Below, in pieces: positions 28,801 through 38,700 of a stretch of DNA of 64,000 nucleotides (position 1 is the first letter of the stretch; each line of letters opens with the position of its first letter). This stretch comes from Motiliproteus sp965230735. Lineage in GTDB: Bacteria > Pseudomonadota > Gammaproteobacteria > Pseudomonadales > Balneatricaceae. The position numbers were made by a program, and so were the translations under genes. The stretch lies in contig NZ_OZ246016.1 in the NCBI RefSeq assembly GCF_965230735.1, forward strand, positions 1,674,001 through 1,738,000, read 5' to 3'. The notes below the pieces were generated by a model, which saw nothing but the letters and a program-made list of their open reading frames with translations, did no database searches and had not been told where the DNA came from.

Positions 28801-29754
28801 GAACAACTGCAGCGTTGGTGGGCACAGACCAGCTACGAAATCCAGGCACTGCGTGATAACGCCGACTGTGCCAAGCAGGAGTTCGATGGCCTATTGGAGA
28901 AGAACAACCCGGGGCTGCACGCCGAACTCAGCTTCGATATCAACGAAGACGTGGCGGCGCCGATGATCGCTACTGGTGTCAAGCCGCAGATCGCCGTGCT
29001 GCGGGAACAGGGCGTCAATGGCCAGATCGAGATGGCAGCGGCCTTTGACCGAGCCGGCTTCGACGCGGTCGACGTGCATATGAGCGACATTCTATCCGGT
29101 CGTCGCAACCTGGAGCAGTTCAAAGGGCTGGTTGCCTGTGGCGGTTTCTCCTACGGCGACGTGCTGGGTGCCGGTGAGGGCTGGGCTAAGTCGATCCTGT
29201 TCAACTCGCGGGCACGGGATCAGTTTGAGGCCTTCTTCAAGCGTGATGACAGCTTCGCGCTGGGGGTCTGTAACGGTTGCCAGATGCTCTCCAACCTCCA
29301 TGCGCTGATCCCTGGCGCCGAGCTGTGGCCGCACTTTGTTCGCAACCTGTCGGAGCAGTTCGAAGCCCGGGTGGCGATGGTCGAGGTGCAGGACAGCCCG
29401 TCAATCCTGCTGTCAGGGATGGCCGGCTCCAAAATGCCGATCGCGGTTGCCCATGGAGAAGGGCAGGCCGAGTTCAAGGACGCCGACCATCTGGCGGCAC
29501 TGCAGAACAGTCACAATGTGGCGCTACGCTACGTTGATAACGCAGGTCAGGTGACCGAAACCTATCCGGCTAACCCGAACGGTTCACCGGCGGGTATTAC
29601 TGGTGTCACCACCCCGGATGGCCGGGTGACCATCATGATGCCGCATCCGGAGCGTGTCTTCCGGGCGGTGCAGAACTCCTGGGCGCCGGATGCCTGGAGC
29701 GAAGATGGTGCCTGGATGCGGATGTTCCGTAACGCGCGGGTTTGGGTCGATTGA
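25849..29754 (+). CDS. purL: Phosphoribosylformylglycinamidine synthase
   Basis: PurL makes formylglycinamidine ribonucleotide from FGAR, glutamine and ATP in purine synthesis. The chosen ATG (25849) gives 1301 residues, close to the 1295 of E. coli. The order is PurS-like N-terminus, linker, two AIRS-type halves (VETHNHPTAIAPHSGAATGSGG near 310-330) and a C-terminal class I glutaminase (about 1040-1301) with catalytic Cys in GVCNGCQM and MMPHPERVFR. A longer in-frame reading from 25774 adds 25 residues without family similarity. Confidence 0.97.
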   Translation: MLKLRGAPALSSFRREKLLACLQAEVPVVSAVYAEYVHFAELAEPLSDADLQKLQTILHYGPKVAVEEPQGDALLVVPRIGTISPWSSKATDIAHNCGLEQVVRLERGLAYYVTASAELSADQRQAVIDQLHDRMVEQVLESVDQAESLFSHAQPKPMSQVDVLGGGRDALVRANVELGLALAEDEIDYLVESFTELGRNPNDVELMMFAQANSEHCRHKIFNASWDIDGEAQEKSLFAMIRNTYQVSGDNVLSAYADNAAVLKGSRAGRFFPDPESKSYGYNDEDIQILIKVETHNHPTAIAPHSGAATGSGGEIRDEGATGKGGKPKAGLTGFTVSDLKIPGFVQPWESDYGKPERIVSALDIMIEGPIGGAAFNNEFGRPALTGYFRTFEQSVNGANGEEVRGYHKPIMIAGGMGNIRDSHVDKGEIEVGAKLICLGGPAMLIGLGGGAASSMSSGSSSADLDFASVQRDNPELERRCQEVIDSCWQRGDANPIAFIHDVGAGGLSNAFPELVKDGGRGGDFELRNVNNDEPGMSPLEIWCNEAQERYVLAVQPEDMPLFEAICERERCPYAVVGTATEEHHLTLGDTHFDNKPVDLPMSVLFGKPPKMHRSVERISYKVAEFDSTSIDLAEAAERVLKLPAVASKSFLITIGDRTITGQVARDQMVGPWQVPVADCAVTTAAYDTYAGEAMAMGERTPLALVDGPASGRMAIGETITNMAGARIGQLSDIKLSANWMCAAGHPGEDEKLYDTVKAVGMELCPQLGITIPVGKDSMSMRTVWSGDNDEQKSVTAPLSLIISGFAPVLDARKSLTPQLRTDLGETDLLLLDLGNGHNRLGLSALAQVYNQVGQDVPDVVDADQLKTFFAAIQELNEQGLLLAYHDRADGGLFTTLVEMAFAGRTGLDIDLDLLATESSELAAALFSEELGAVVQIKREHTEQVLTELNAAGLGDIAMVIGSLNDDDQINIGFDDEEIYTQSREQLQRWWAQTSYEIQALRDNADCAKQEFDGLLEKNNPGLHAELSFDINEDVAAPMIATGVKPQIAVLREQGVNGQIEMAAAFDRAGFDAVDVHMSDILSGRRNLEQFKGLVACGGFSYGDVLGAGEGWAKSILFNSRARDQFEAFFKRDDSFALGVCNGCQMLSNLHALIPGAELWPHFVRNLSEQFEARVAMVEVQDSPSILLSGMAGSKMPIAVAHGEGQAEFKDADHLAALQNSHNVALRYVDNAGQVTETYPANPNGSPAGITGVTTPDGRVTIMMPHPERVFRAVQNSWAPDAWSEDGAWMRMFRNARVWVD

Positions 29755-29793
29755 TCGATCCGTTCAGCAACCAAACCGGCTACAAGGAATGCT

Positions 29794-31461
29794 ATGACGG
29801 TTAAACAGAGTCCCGCCTGGCAGGCGTTGGAACAGCACTACAAGGCGCAGATCGAGACTCGGGATCTGCGTCAGCTGTTCGAACAGCAGGTGGATCGTTT
29901 TTCCACTATGTCGATGCAACAGCCTGGCCTGTTGCTGGATCTTTCCAAGCAGCGATTAGATCAACAGACGCTGAAATTGTTGATCAGCCTAGCTGAACAG
30001 CAGGATCTGGCTGCTTGGATCAAGCAGCTCTTTGCTGGCGAAGCAGTCAACAGCTCGGAAGGGCGGGCGGCACTGCATACCGCGTTGCGGGCGCCGCGAG
30101 ATCTCGACTCTCAGGCCGAGGGGGTGTCTGTCACGGCGGATGTTCATGCCAATCTGGATAAGATGGCTGGACTGGTGGAAAAGATCCACAATCACCAATG
30201 GCGGGGGTTCAGCGGCAAGCCAATCACCGATGTGGTTAACCTGGGCGTCGGGGGCTCTGACCTGGGGCCCCAGATGGTCTGCCATGCGCTGGAAGAGTTT
30301 CGGGTTGATGCGGCAGCGGATTTGCGAATCCACTTTGTGTCTTCGATCGACGGCTCCCAGTTGGCCGAATTGCTCAAGCACCTGAATCAGGAAACCACGC
30401 TGTTCATCCTGTCGTCGAAATCCTTTACCACCATCGACACTTTGGCCAATGCCGATACTGCACGGGGTTGGCTGGAAGAGAAGATCGACAACCCGGCGAT
30501 TCTACGGCGTCAACACTTTATCGGCAGTTCCGCCAATCCGCAGAAGATGACCGAGTGGGGAATCGATGAGGCGAATCAGCTGCAGTTCTGGGACTGGGTT
30601 GGCGGTCGTTATTCACTCTGGTCGGTGATCGGTTTGCCGATCGCCCTGTTGATCGGTATGCAGGGATTCCGTCAGCTGTTGGCCGGTGCGCACCAGATGG
30701 ATCAGCACTTTCAGACCAGTCCTGCGGAAACGAACCTGCCGGTGCTACTGGCCCTGGTGGGGATTTGGAATCACAACTTTCTCGGTAGTCGCGGCCACGC
30801 GGTGCTGCCCTACGATGGTCGGCTCAAGTATTTTCCTCATTATCTGACCCAGCTGGAGATGGAGAGCAACGGCAAGTCGGTCAACCGCGATGGCGAGCGG
30901 GTCGATTACGACACCTGCCCGATTATCTGGGGAGAGGTGGGACCCAATGCCCAGCATGCGTTCTACCAACTGTTGCACCAGGGAACTCAACCGGTCAGTT
31001 GTGACTTTATCGCGCCGGTTGTGCGCTATCAGCAAAACACAGCCGAAGGAACCGCGGATACCTTGCGTCAGCAGCAGAGTTTGACGTTGGCCAACTGCTT
31101 GGCCCAGTCTCGGGTGCTGATGCTGGGAGATCATGCCCTCAGTCACGATGAGCGTCGTAAGCTGACTCGCAATGATCAGCGCTATCCCGGCAATCAGCCA
31201 TCCAGCACTCTGCTGTTGCAGGAGCTGACCCCATTCAGTTTGGGGCAGCTGCTGGCGCTTTACGAGCACAAGGTCTTCGTTCAGTCGGTGATCTGGGAGA
31301 TCAACCCGTTCGATCAATGGGGGGTTGAGTTGGGTAAGCAGATTGCCAACAAGACCCGTTGTGCAATCGATCAGCCCGATTATCGATTCGGCGAAAGCTC
31401 CACCGACGGGCTGCTGGATTATATCAGTCAGATTCAATCCGACACGCAGGGGACTAGCTGA
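29794..31461 (+). CDS. pgi: Glucose-6-phosphate isomerase
   Basis: Pgi interconverts glucose 6-phosphate and fructose 6-phosphate. The 555-residue protein has LGVGGSDLGPQM (about 149-160), ESNGKSVNR with the substrate-binding region (about 357-365), the catalytic Glu of GEVGPNAQHAF and the C-terminal Lys of WGVELGKQ. It follows purL by 39 bp. Its last base is the first base of the next gene (TGATG), indicating coupled translation with the UGD-like gene, and galU follows: a nucleotide-sugar module. Confidence 0.97.
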   Translation: MTVKQSPAWQALEQHYKAQIETRDLRQLFEQQVDRFSTMSMQQPGLLLDLSKQRLDQQTLKLLISLAEQQDLAAWIKQLFAGEAVNSSEGRAALHTALRAPRDLDSQAEGVSVTADVHANLDKMAGLVEKIHNHQWRGFSGKPITDVVNLGVGGSDLGPQMVCHALEEFRVDAAADLRIHFVSSIDGSQLAELLKHLNQETTLFILSSKSFTTIDTLANADTARGWLEEKIDNPAILRRQHFIGSSANPQKMTEWGIDEANQLQFWDWVGGRYSLWSVIGLPIALLIGMQGFRQLLAGAHQMDQHFQTSPAETNLPVLLALVGIWNHNFLGSRGHAVLPYDGRLKYFPHYLTQLEMESNGKSVNRDGERVDYDTCPIIWGEVGPNAQHAFYQLLHQGTQPVSCDFIAPVVRYQQNTAEGTADTLRQQQSLTLANCLAQSRVLMLGDHALSHDERRKLTRNDQRYPGNQPSSTLLLQELTPFSLGQLLALYEHKVFVQSVIWEINPFDQWGVELGKQIANKTRCAIDQPDYRFGESSTDGLLDYISQIQSDTQGTS

Positions 31462-32789
31462 TGCGGGTATCGGTTTACGGTAGTGGCCTCACGGCGCTGG
31501 TGACAGCCTGGGCGTTGGCCGACGTGGGTAACGAAGTACTGCTTTGGCCCGGTCGGCAGGAAACCTTGCGCAAATTGCGTCAGCTGGTTTTGGGTTTCGA
31601 TGAACCGGGTCTTAAGGATCGCCTTAAAGAACAGCTGATCACCGGGCGTCTACTGGCAGCAGAAACGGAAAAACACGCCTTTCATCATGGCCAAGTACAC
31701 TGCCTGGCCTACGAGTCCAATGATCAGCATCGGGCTGAAACCCTATGCGAACGTTTGGCAAGGCAAGCCGAAACACCGATCGTTTTGCTGAATCAGAGTA
31801 CTTTCCCGGTCGGTACCACGGAGCGCTTGCAGCATATGATGCAACAACAGCGCTCCGGTGAAAGCGGCTCCGTGACTTGCCTGGCGCTGCCTAGCTTTCT
31901 GCAGGAAGGGGCGGCGATCCAGGGCTTCACCCGACCGCAGCGGATTCTACTGGGGAGCGACAGCTGCGGTACCGGCGCCGACGAGGTCGGCTTGAAGCGG
32001 GTTCAGGAGCTATTGCGACCGTTCAACCGCAATCACGAGCGCTGGCTGCGGATGTCGACCCGTGAGGCCGAGTTCACCAAGTATGCGATCAACGGGATGC
32101 TGGCCACCAAGCTTAGCTTTATGAACGAAATGGCCAACCTGGCCGATCAGCTCCAGGTCGATATCGAGCAGGTTCGAAAAGGGGTTGGCTCCGACCCCCG
32201 AATCGGTTCCGATTACATCTACCCGGGGTGTGGTTTCGGGGGCTTGAGCTTCTCCGACGATGTAATGCGCCTGGCCGAAGCGGTCGAGGAACGTGTCGAA
32301 GATTCCTATCTGCTCAGTACCGTGCTGCAGACCAACCAACAGCAGAAAGAGGTGCTGTTCCGCAAGCTCTGGCAGTTGTGGCAGGCCGATATGCAGGGTA
32401 AGACCGTGGCCCTTTGGGGCGCATCGTTTAAGCCGGGTACCGACCGAATCGACAATGCCCCCAGCCTGACCTTGATGCAGGCGCTCTGGGCGCAGGGAGT
32501 GCGGGTGCGGCTGTACGATCCCAAGGCAATGTCCAACGTGGCCGCCTGGGCGGGAGAGCGTGATGATTTGGATTGCTGCGATGGGCTTTACCAAGCGTTG
32601 GAAGGTGCTGACGCACTGCTGATCGTGACCGAATGGAAAGAGTTCTGGAGCCCTGATTTTGAACGGATGGCGCAACTGATGCCCAGCCGTTTGATTCTGG
32701 ACGGACGCAATATCTATGACCCGGGCTATCTGCAAGCCCAAGGGTTCCGTTATATCGGTATCGGCCGTTCTAACGGTGTCGAGATTTGA
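31461..32789 (+). CDS. UDP-glucose 6-dehydrogenase-like protein lacking catalytic residues
   Basis: The 442-residue protein aligns over its full length with UDP-glucose dehydrogenases, with EPGL, NQSTFPVGTT, KYAINGMLATK, SFMNE and SFKPGTD in order. The active site is not conserved. The catalytic Cys of GGSCFPKD is Ser263 (GGLSFSDD, also losing the Lys), the catalytic Glu of NPEFL is S145, GxGxxG reads GSGLTA, the VGTP loop is missing and the Arg of LRDAPS is Asp. Established knowledge: such Cys and Glu are needed for the two-step oxidation of UDP-glucose. Inference: it is probably a non-oxidising binder or regulator of UDP-sugar metabolism. It sits between pgi (1-bp overlap) and galU (31 bp), which make the precursor and UDP-glucose. 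Confidence 0.85.
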   Translation: MRVSVYGSGLTALVTAWALADVGNEVLLWPGRQETLRKLRQLVLGFDEPGLKDRLKEQLITGRLLAAETEKHAFHHGQVHCLAYESNDQHRAETLCERLARQAETPIVLLNQSTFPVGTTERLQHMMQQQRSGESGSVTCLALPSFLQEGAAIQGFTRPQRILLGSDSCGTGADEVGLKRVQELLRPFNRNHERWLRMSTREAEFTKYAINGMLATKLSFMNEMANLADQLQVDIEQVRKGVGSDPRIGSDYIYPGCGFGGLSFSDDVMRLAEAVEERVEDSYLLSTVLQTNQQQKEVLFRKLWQLWQADMQGKTVALWGASFKPGTDRIDNAPSLTLMQALWAQGVRVRLYDPKAMSNVAAWAGERDDLDCCDGLYQALEGADALLIVTEWKEFWSPDFERMAQLMPSRLILDGRNIYDPGYLQAQGFRYIGIGRSNGVEI

Positions 32790-32820
32790 TCATTGATTTA
32801 CAACCTGATGCGGGGAAGTT

Positions 32821-33657
32821 ATGACTGATACGGTTCGCTGCTGTGTTTTTCCGGTAGCTGGATTGGGAACACGTTTTCTTCCGGCCACCAAGGCGGTTCC
32901 GAAAGAGATGCTGCCGGTGGTGGATAAGCCGTTGATTCAATACGGCGTGGAAGAGGCAGCCGCTGCAGGGCTAACCCAGATCTGCTTTGTTAATGGGCGG
33001 CACAAGCAGGCGATCGAGAACCACTTCGACCGCAACGTGGAGCTGGAGCAGCAGATTGCCGGCAGCGGCAAAGAGGTGCTGCTCGAGGGCGTTAATGGGT
33101 TGATGGAGCAGTGCCGCATCAGCTCGATCCGACAGCTCCAGGCCAAGGGGCTGGGGCATGCGATTGGTTGCGCCGAACCAGCGGTGGGTAACGAGCCCTT
33201 TGCGGTTATCCTACCCGATGACCTGTGCGTTAATCCCGAGGGTGACGGCGTGCTGGCCCAGATGGTCGAGCTTTACAAGCGCTACCAGTGCTCGATCGTA
33301 GCGATCGAAGAAGTGCCGATGGATCAGGTCAACAAGTACGGCGTGATCGCCGGGACCGAAGAAGCGGAAGGTATCTACCGGATCGAAGCGATGGTGGAGA
33401 AGCCGCCGGTGGATCAGGCTCCCAGCAACCTGGCGATTATTGGCCGTTATCTGCTGACCCCGGATATCTTCGAGCTGATTCGTCAGACTCCGCCAGGCAA
33501 AGGGGGAGAGATTCAGATCACCGATGCGTTGATGAAGCAGGCAGAGCAGGGCCGGGTGATCGGTTATAAGTTCAAAGGCCTGCGGTTCGACTGTGGTAGC
33601 GTACCGGGATACGTCAAGGCAACCAACTACTGCTTTGAGAACCTCTATAAAGGCTGA
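32821..33657 (+). CDS. galU: UTP-glucose-1-phosphate uridylyltransferase
   Basis: GalU makes UDP-glucose from glucose 1-phosphate and UTP, for surface polysaccharides. The 278-residue protein has the nucleotidyltransferase signature GLGTRFLPATKAVPKEMLPV (about 15-34), the later ILPDDLCVN and VEKP segments, and GGEIQITDAL. It is the last gene of the pgi module and ends at a bidirectional terminator. Confidence 0.97.
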   Translation: MTDTVRCCVFPVAGLGTRFLPATKAVPKEMLPVVDKPLIQYGVEEAAAAGLTQICFVNGRHKQAIENHFDRNVELEQQIAGSGKEVLLEGVNGLMEQCRISSIRQLQAKGLGHAIGCAEPAVGNEPFAVILPDDLCVNPEGDGVLAQMVELYKRYQCSIVAIEEVPMDQVNKYGVIAGTEEAEGIYRIEAMVEKPPVDQAPSNLAIIGRYLLTPDIFELIRQTPPGKGGEIQITDALMKQAEQGRVIGYKFKGLRFDCGSVPGYVKATNYCFENLYKG

Positions 33658-33687
33658 TTGGCTGAAGTTGGGCAGTAATCTGGCGAC

Positions 33688-33719
33688 AAAAAAACGGGGC
33701 TCTAGGCCCCGTTTTTTTT
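33688..33719. terminator. Bidirectional terminator between galU and yciI-like gene
   Basis: ACGGGGC (33694-33700) pairs with GCCCCGT (33706-33712) around TCTAG. It is flanked by a run of A on the left and eight T residues on the right. Confidence 0.9.
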
Positions 33720-33733
33720 ATTTGGATTGTTGG

Positions 33734-34033
33734 TTACGGAAGCACTTTTTTGTAGGGCTTAACCACAACCTTGGCGTAGACACCGGCGGCTATATAGGGA
33801 TCGGCATCGGCCCATTGTTGAGCGGCTTCCAGTGAGTCAAACTCGGCGATCACCAGTGAACCGCTAAAACCTGCCGGGCCCGGGTCTTCGCTATCGATAG
33901 CAGGATGTGGGCCGGCCACCAGCAGGCGGCCTTCGTCATTGAGCTGCTGCAGCCGGGCCAGGTGATCCGGGCGGGCGGCCAGGCGCTTCTCCAGCGAGTT
34001 TTCAACATCTTCACTGATAATGGCGTAATACAT
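33734..34033 (-). CDS. YciI family protein
   Basis: YciI proteins are small ferredoxin-like-fold proteins with a His-Asp pair proposed to be catalytic, though the physiological role is unclear. The 99-residue protein shows the conserved RPDHLARL (about 21-28) with His24, GRLLVAGPH (about 35-43), and the C-terminal half with EFDSLEAAQQWADADPY. It follows yciB on the same strand by 41 bp, the YciI/YciB pairing known from E. coli and Pseudomonas. Confidence 0.9.
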   Translation of the reverse strand: MYYAIISEDVENSLEKRLAARPDHLARLQQLNDEGRLLVAGPHPAIDSEDPGPAGFSGSLVIAEFDSLEAAQQWADADPYIAAGVYAKVVVKPYKKVLP

Positions 34034-34074
34034 GGAGGAATCCTTAAGTTCGGGATTGTTATTGTTGATGACGA

Positions 34075-34650
34075 TTACTTGTCTTGCTCGACAGGTTCGG
34101 AACCACCGTTCTCTTCGGTTTTTTCCGGAATGTGTTTACTCAGATAGATGCCCTGCAGGACGATGAATACCAGCGTTAACCCCAGCATGCCGAACAGCTT
34201 GAAGTTGACCCAGGTCTCTTCGCTCATGGTGTAGGCAACGAACAGGTTTAGGGCACCCATCACTACGAAAAAGATCACCCAGGCCAGGTTCAGCCGTAGC
34301 CAGATCTGCTTGGGCAGTTCGACCGCGCTTTCCATCATCCGCTGAACCAGGGGTTTGGCACCGATAAACTGGCTGCCGAGGAAGGCAACAGCGAACAACC
34401 AGTTGACCACGGTCGGCTTCCACTGGATAAAGGTCTTGTCTTTCAGCAACACGGTGGCGCCACCCATCACCACGACCAGTCCCAAAGTGACGAGCTGCAT
34501 CTTCTCGACCTTGTGGGTTTTGATCCAGGTGTAGAGCATCTGCAGCAGCGTGGCTGGTATCAATACCGCGGTCGCGATAATGATGTCGCCGGTGTATTTG
34601 TAGACGCCGAAAAAGATGGCGATCGGCAGGAAATCAAACAACAGCTTCAT
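34075..34650 (-). CDS. yciB: Inner membrane septation protein YciB (IspZ)
   Basis: YciB is an inner membrane protein implicated in envelope integrity and septation. The 191-residue protein has about five membrane segments and the family N-terminus LLFDFLPIAIFFGVYKYTGD, with KPTVVNWLFA and FIGAKPL in the middle. The charged tail (PEKTEENGGSEPVEQ) is cytoplasmic by the usual topology. It is divergent from the PHP-domain gene. Confidence 0.94.
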   Translation of the reverse strand: MKLLFDFLPIAIFFGVYKYTGDIIIATAVLIPATLLQMLYTWIKTHKVEKMQLVTLGLVVVMGGATVLLKDKTFIQWKPTVVNWLFAVAFLGSQFIGAKPLVQRMMESAVELPKQIWLRLNLAWVIFFVVMGALNLFVAYTMSEETWVNFKLFGMLGLTLVFIVLQGIYLSKHIPEKTEENGGSEPVEQDK

Positions 34651-34849
34651 GGATAGAGGTTCCGCTAGTGAATCTGGGTCAACGCCAAGATCGGGCTTGC
34701 CGCTAACAGAATATAGACCGTCCGACAGTATAAAGAGTTCAGCATCGGTCGACTATCGGGCAGGCTCCCTATCAAGGGGAAAAACCAGTATGCTGGCGGT
34801 ACTGGCACACAGAACGCCGGTCTTTTCCTATCCCTCCAGTGGTACTCAA

Positions 34850-35701
34850 ATGTGGTTTCCGATCGATCTTCATTGCCATAGCACTGCGTCTGACGGCGGG
34901 CATTCGCCTTCGGAGCTGGTTCAACTGGCGCACCAAAACGGCCTGAAGTATCTGGCACTGACGGATCACGACACCTGCGCTGGGCTGGATGAGGCCCGGC
35001 AGGCGGCGGCCGAGCAGGGCATTGAGCTGATCAACGGCATCGAACTCTCCTCAATCTGGGCCAATTGCGGTATTCATGTGGTGGGGTTGGGGATGGACCC
35101 GGATCATCCGTCGATGCAGCAGGCTCAGGCGCAACAGAAGCAGGCTCGGATTAAGCGCTCGGAGCAGATCGACCAAGCGCTTCAGCAGCGGGGTATGACC
35201 GGAGTATTGGAGCGAGCTCGACAATTCGGCGCTTCCGATGCACTGGGACGGCCACATTTCGCTCAGGCGATGGTTCAACTGGGCTATGTCGACACCGAGG
35301 TGGAGGCGTTTAACCGTTATCTGGGCTCAGGCAAGGTGGGGGATATCCGCTGCCATTGGCCCTCACTGGCCACGGTGATCGGTTGGATCAAAGAATCCGG
35401 CGGTGTCGCCGTGCTCGCTCACCCGCTCAAATACGATCTGAACTGGCGTCGACTGCGCTTGATGTTGAACGATTTTGTCGCGGCTGGCGGTGGCGCGATC
35501 GAGGTTAGTTACGGCGGCGAGAACCCTCACCGGATAATCGATCTGGTGCGTATCGCCCGTGAACACGGTTTAAAGATGTCGGTCGGCAGCGATTTCCATC
35601 GCAGCGAGTTTCACTGGAGCCAGCTGGGTAAGTACCCTCCGATCAAAGGAGACTTTGATCCGGTCTGGCAAGAATGGGGAATCGAGCTGGAGGCCGGTTA
35701 A
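34850..35701 (+). CDS. rnm: PHP-domain phosphoesterase (RNase AM / YciV family)
   Basis: Family members (YciV/TrpH) are metal-dependent 5'-3' exonucleases acting on short RNA and DNA and on 3',5'-bisphosphonucleotides. The protein (283 residues from the ATG at 34850) has PHP motifs DLHCHSTASDG (about 5-15), LALTDHDT (about 35-42), GIELSS, GVAVLAHP and a C-terminal GSDFHR. The start is uncertain. An upstream in-frame ATG at 34790 has a better ribosome site (AAGGGGA) and would add 20 residues that do not look conserved. Divergent from yciB, as in related genomes. Confidence 0.88.
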   Translation: MWFPIDLHCHSTASDGGHSPSELVQLAHQNGLKYLALTDHDTCAGLDEARQAAAEQGIELINGIELSSIWANCGIHVVGLGMDPDHPSMQQAQAQQKQARIKRSEQIDQALQQRGMTGVLERARQFGASDALGRPHFAQAMVQLGYVDTEVEAFNRYLGSGKVGDIRCHWPSLATVIGWIKESGGVAVLAHPLKYDLNWRRLRLMLNDFVAAGGGAIEVSYGGENPHRIIDLVRIAREHGLKMSVGSDFHRSEFHWSQLGKYPPIKGDFDPVWQEWGIELEAG

Positions 35702-35731
35702 GGCCTCCGTTCATCTCTAGTGCTGTTCGAG

Positions 35732-38700
35732 TTATCGCATTGCCTGCAGCAGCGCCTGCATCGGATGCGGGATCTGCTGTTGATCCATCCGCTTAACCTG
35801 ACTACGGCAGGAGTAGCCGGTGGCGACCAACGTCAGCTCCGGTTCATCGTTCGCATCCGCCGGGCTGTATTGTTCCACCATCGGTCCCCAACTCTGGCTA
35901 TAGATCGCCTGCGAGGTTTCCAGGTTGTCCGCTTCGTGGCCGTAGGTGCCGGCCATGCCGCAGCAGCCCAGGTTCTGGTGGCTTAGCTCCAGCCCCAGTG
36001 CTTTGAAGATCTGCTGCCACTGGGCCACCGAGCTGGGGGCGTTGGTGCGCTCGGTGCAGTGGGCCATCAGCTGAAACCGTTTTCCAGCGCTGGTTATCGG
36101 CTGTAGCTGCTCGGTCTTGCCGACCAGCCACTCCTGAATCAGCTGTACCTGCGGTATTTCCATATCCGGCAGGGCCTTGGCGTATTCCTGGCGGTAGCTC
36201 AGGGTCATCGACGGGTCGATGCCGATCAACGGTACGTCAAACTCGGCCAGTTTTTGTAGTCGCTCAGCGCTGGCGCGGGCGGTGCGCTCGAACTGATTCA
36301 GGAAACCGTGTACGTGCAGCGGTTTGCCGTTGGGGCTGAACGGCGCAACAAAGACCTCAAAACCGAGTCGCTTGAGCAGCTCGGCGCAGTCGAGCACCAG
36401 CTGGGTCTCGAAGTAGCTGGTAAACGCGTCCTGCACCAGAATCACCGAGTTGGCTCGACGAGACTCGGACAGGTGGCGCAGCGTATCGGCACTGGCCCAG
36501 GGGATATCCCGCGCTTCCAGGCCCTGCTTGAGCGAGTGGGTACAGATGCTGGGGCTGTCGACCATGCCCAGGTACTTGCGCATCAGCTTCGCCATCGTTG
36601 GATTGGTCATGGCCCAGTTGTAGGGTGCCGGCCATTTCGCCAACCAGGGGATCAGGTACTCCAACGTACCGACCATGTAATCCTTGGCCGGACGCAGATA
36701 ACGACCGTGGTACAGCGCCAGAAACTCGGAACGGAACTCCGGCACGTTGACTTTGATCGGGCACTGCGACACGCAGGATTTACAGGCCAGACAGCCCTGC
36801 ATGGCGTCATAGACTTCGTGGGAGTAGTCGTACTCGCCGCGGCTCTTCTTCCAGCTGTTATGGATCTTGGCGGGCAGGTCGCGCAGCGGCAGGGCCAGTT
36901 GCAGTTTGCGTTTCTCGGTCAGCGCGTTGCTGCCGTGATTGCTGAGCAGCCGCAGCCACTCGCGCACCAGCGAGGCGCGTCCCTTGGGCGAGTGGATCCG
37001 CTGGCGGGTGCCTTTCCAGGACGGGCACATGGCATCGTTGGGATCGTAGTTGTAGCAGGCGCCATTGCCGTTGCAGTTCATCGCGCTGTCGTACTGCTCG
37101 CGCACCGCCACCGGGATCTGGCGATCCTGCTGCCCTCGGGTCGGGACGCCATCGACCCGGTACAGTTCGGCGCCGCTATCGAGCGGGGTGCAGATCTTGC
37201 CGGGGTTGAGCTGGTTGCGTGGATCAAAGGCGGCTTTGAGCTGCTGCAGACAACGGTACAGTTCCGGGCCGAACAGCTCCGGCGCGTACTCCGAACGCAC
37301 CCCTTTGCCGTGCTCGCCCCATAGCAGCCCCTTGTACTTGGTGGTCAGCGCGACCACCTGATCGGTGACCTCGCGGATCAGCGCTTCCTGAACCTTGTCT
37401 TTCATGTCGATGGCCGGACGCACATGCAGCACCCCGGCATCGACATGGCCGAACATGCCGTACTCCAGCCCAAGTCCATCCAGCAGGGCTCGGAACTCGA
37501 GGATAAAGTCGGCCAGGTTCTCCGGCGGTACCGCGGTATCTTCGACGAACGGTATCGGCCGGGCGCTGCCCTTGGCGTTACCGAGCAGACCGACCGCTTT
37601 CTTACGCATCGCCCAGATCTTGTTGATCTCGGTCTGGCCGTACACCACGGTGTAGCCAAAGCTCTTGCCCGCTTGGCCAGCTTCGGCATCGAGCTGATCG
37701 GTCAGCTGTTTGACGTTGGCTTTGAGCTGGTCCGGATCGTCGGCGGTGTACTCGACCAGGTTGATCCCCTGAATCGTGCGGCCCTCGGTGGCCGGGAAGT
37801 AATCCCGTACGGTGTCCCAGACGATATCGCCCATGGCCAGGTTCAGGACCTTGGAATCGATCGTCTCGATTGAGGTCGGCTGGGCCTTCATCAGGTCCTG
37901 GGCATCGCGCAGGGCGTCGTTGAAACTGTCGTACTTGAGGTTGATCAGCGCCGCACATTGGGGGATCGGCAGTACATTGAGCTTGGCCTCGGTGATAAAG
38001 CCCAGCGTGCCCTCGCTACCGCAGAGCACCGAGTTGAGATCGAACTTTCCGTCAGGCGTGCGTAGATGGGCCAGGTCGTAACCGGTCAGGCAGCGGTTCA
38101 ACTTCGGGAAACGCTGCTCGATCAACGCGGCGTTGTCGCGCTGAATGCCGTCCGCCAAGCGATGTAGCTCGCCGATCCGGTCATCGCGCTGCTGGATCTG
38201 TTCCAGCTCGGCTTGATCGATCGGGGCCGAGCGCCAACGCTGGCCGTCCAGTAGCACCGTCTCCAGCGCCAGCACATGATCGCGGGTCTTACCGTACAGG
38301 CACGAACCCTGGCCGCTGGCGTCGGTGTTGATCATGCCGCCGATGGTGGCGCGGTTGCTGGTCGACAGCTCCGGGGCAAAGAACAGCCCGAACGGCTTCA
38401 GCGCGGCGTTAAGCTGATCCTTGACCACCCCGGTCTGGACCCGAACCCAGCGCTCGTCGGCGTTGATCTCCAAAATCTGGTTCATGTACTTGGACAGATC
38501 GATGATCAGCCCGTCAGTCAGCGACTGGCCGTTGGTGCCGGTACCACCGCCCCGGGGGCTGAGGACGATATCGTCGAACTCGGGCTGATTGGCCAGCCGG
38601 GTGATCAACATCAGATCATCGCTTGAGCGCGGGTAAAGCACACCCTGGGGAAGCAGCTGGTAGATGCTGTTATCGGTCGCCAGCACCACCCGGTTGGCAT

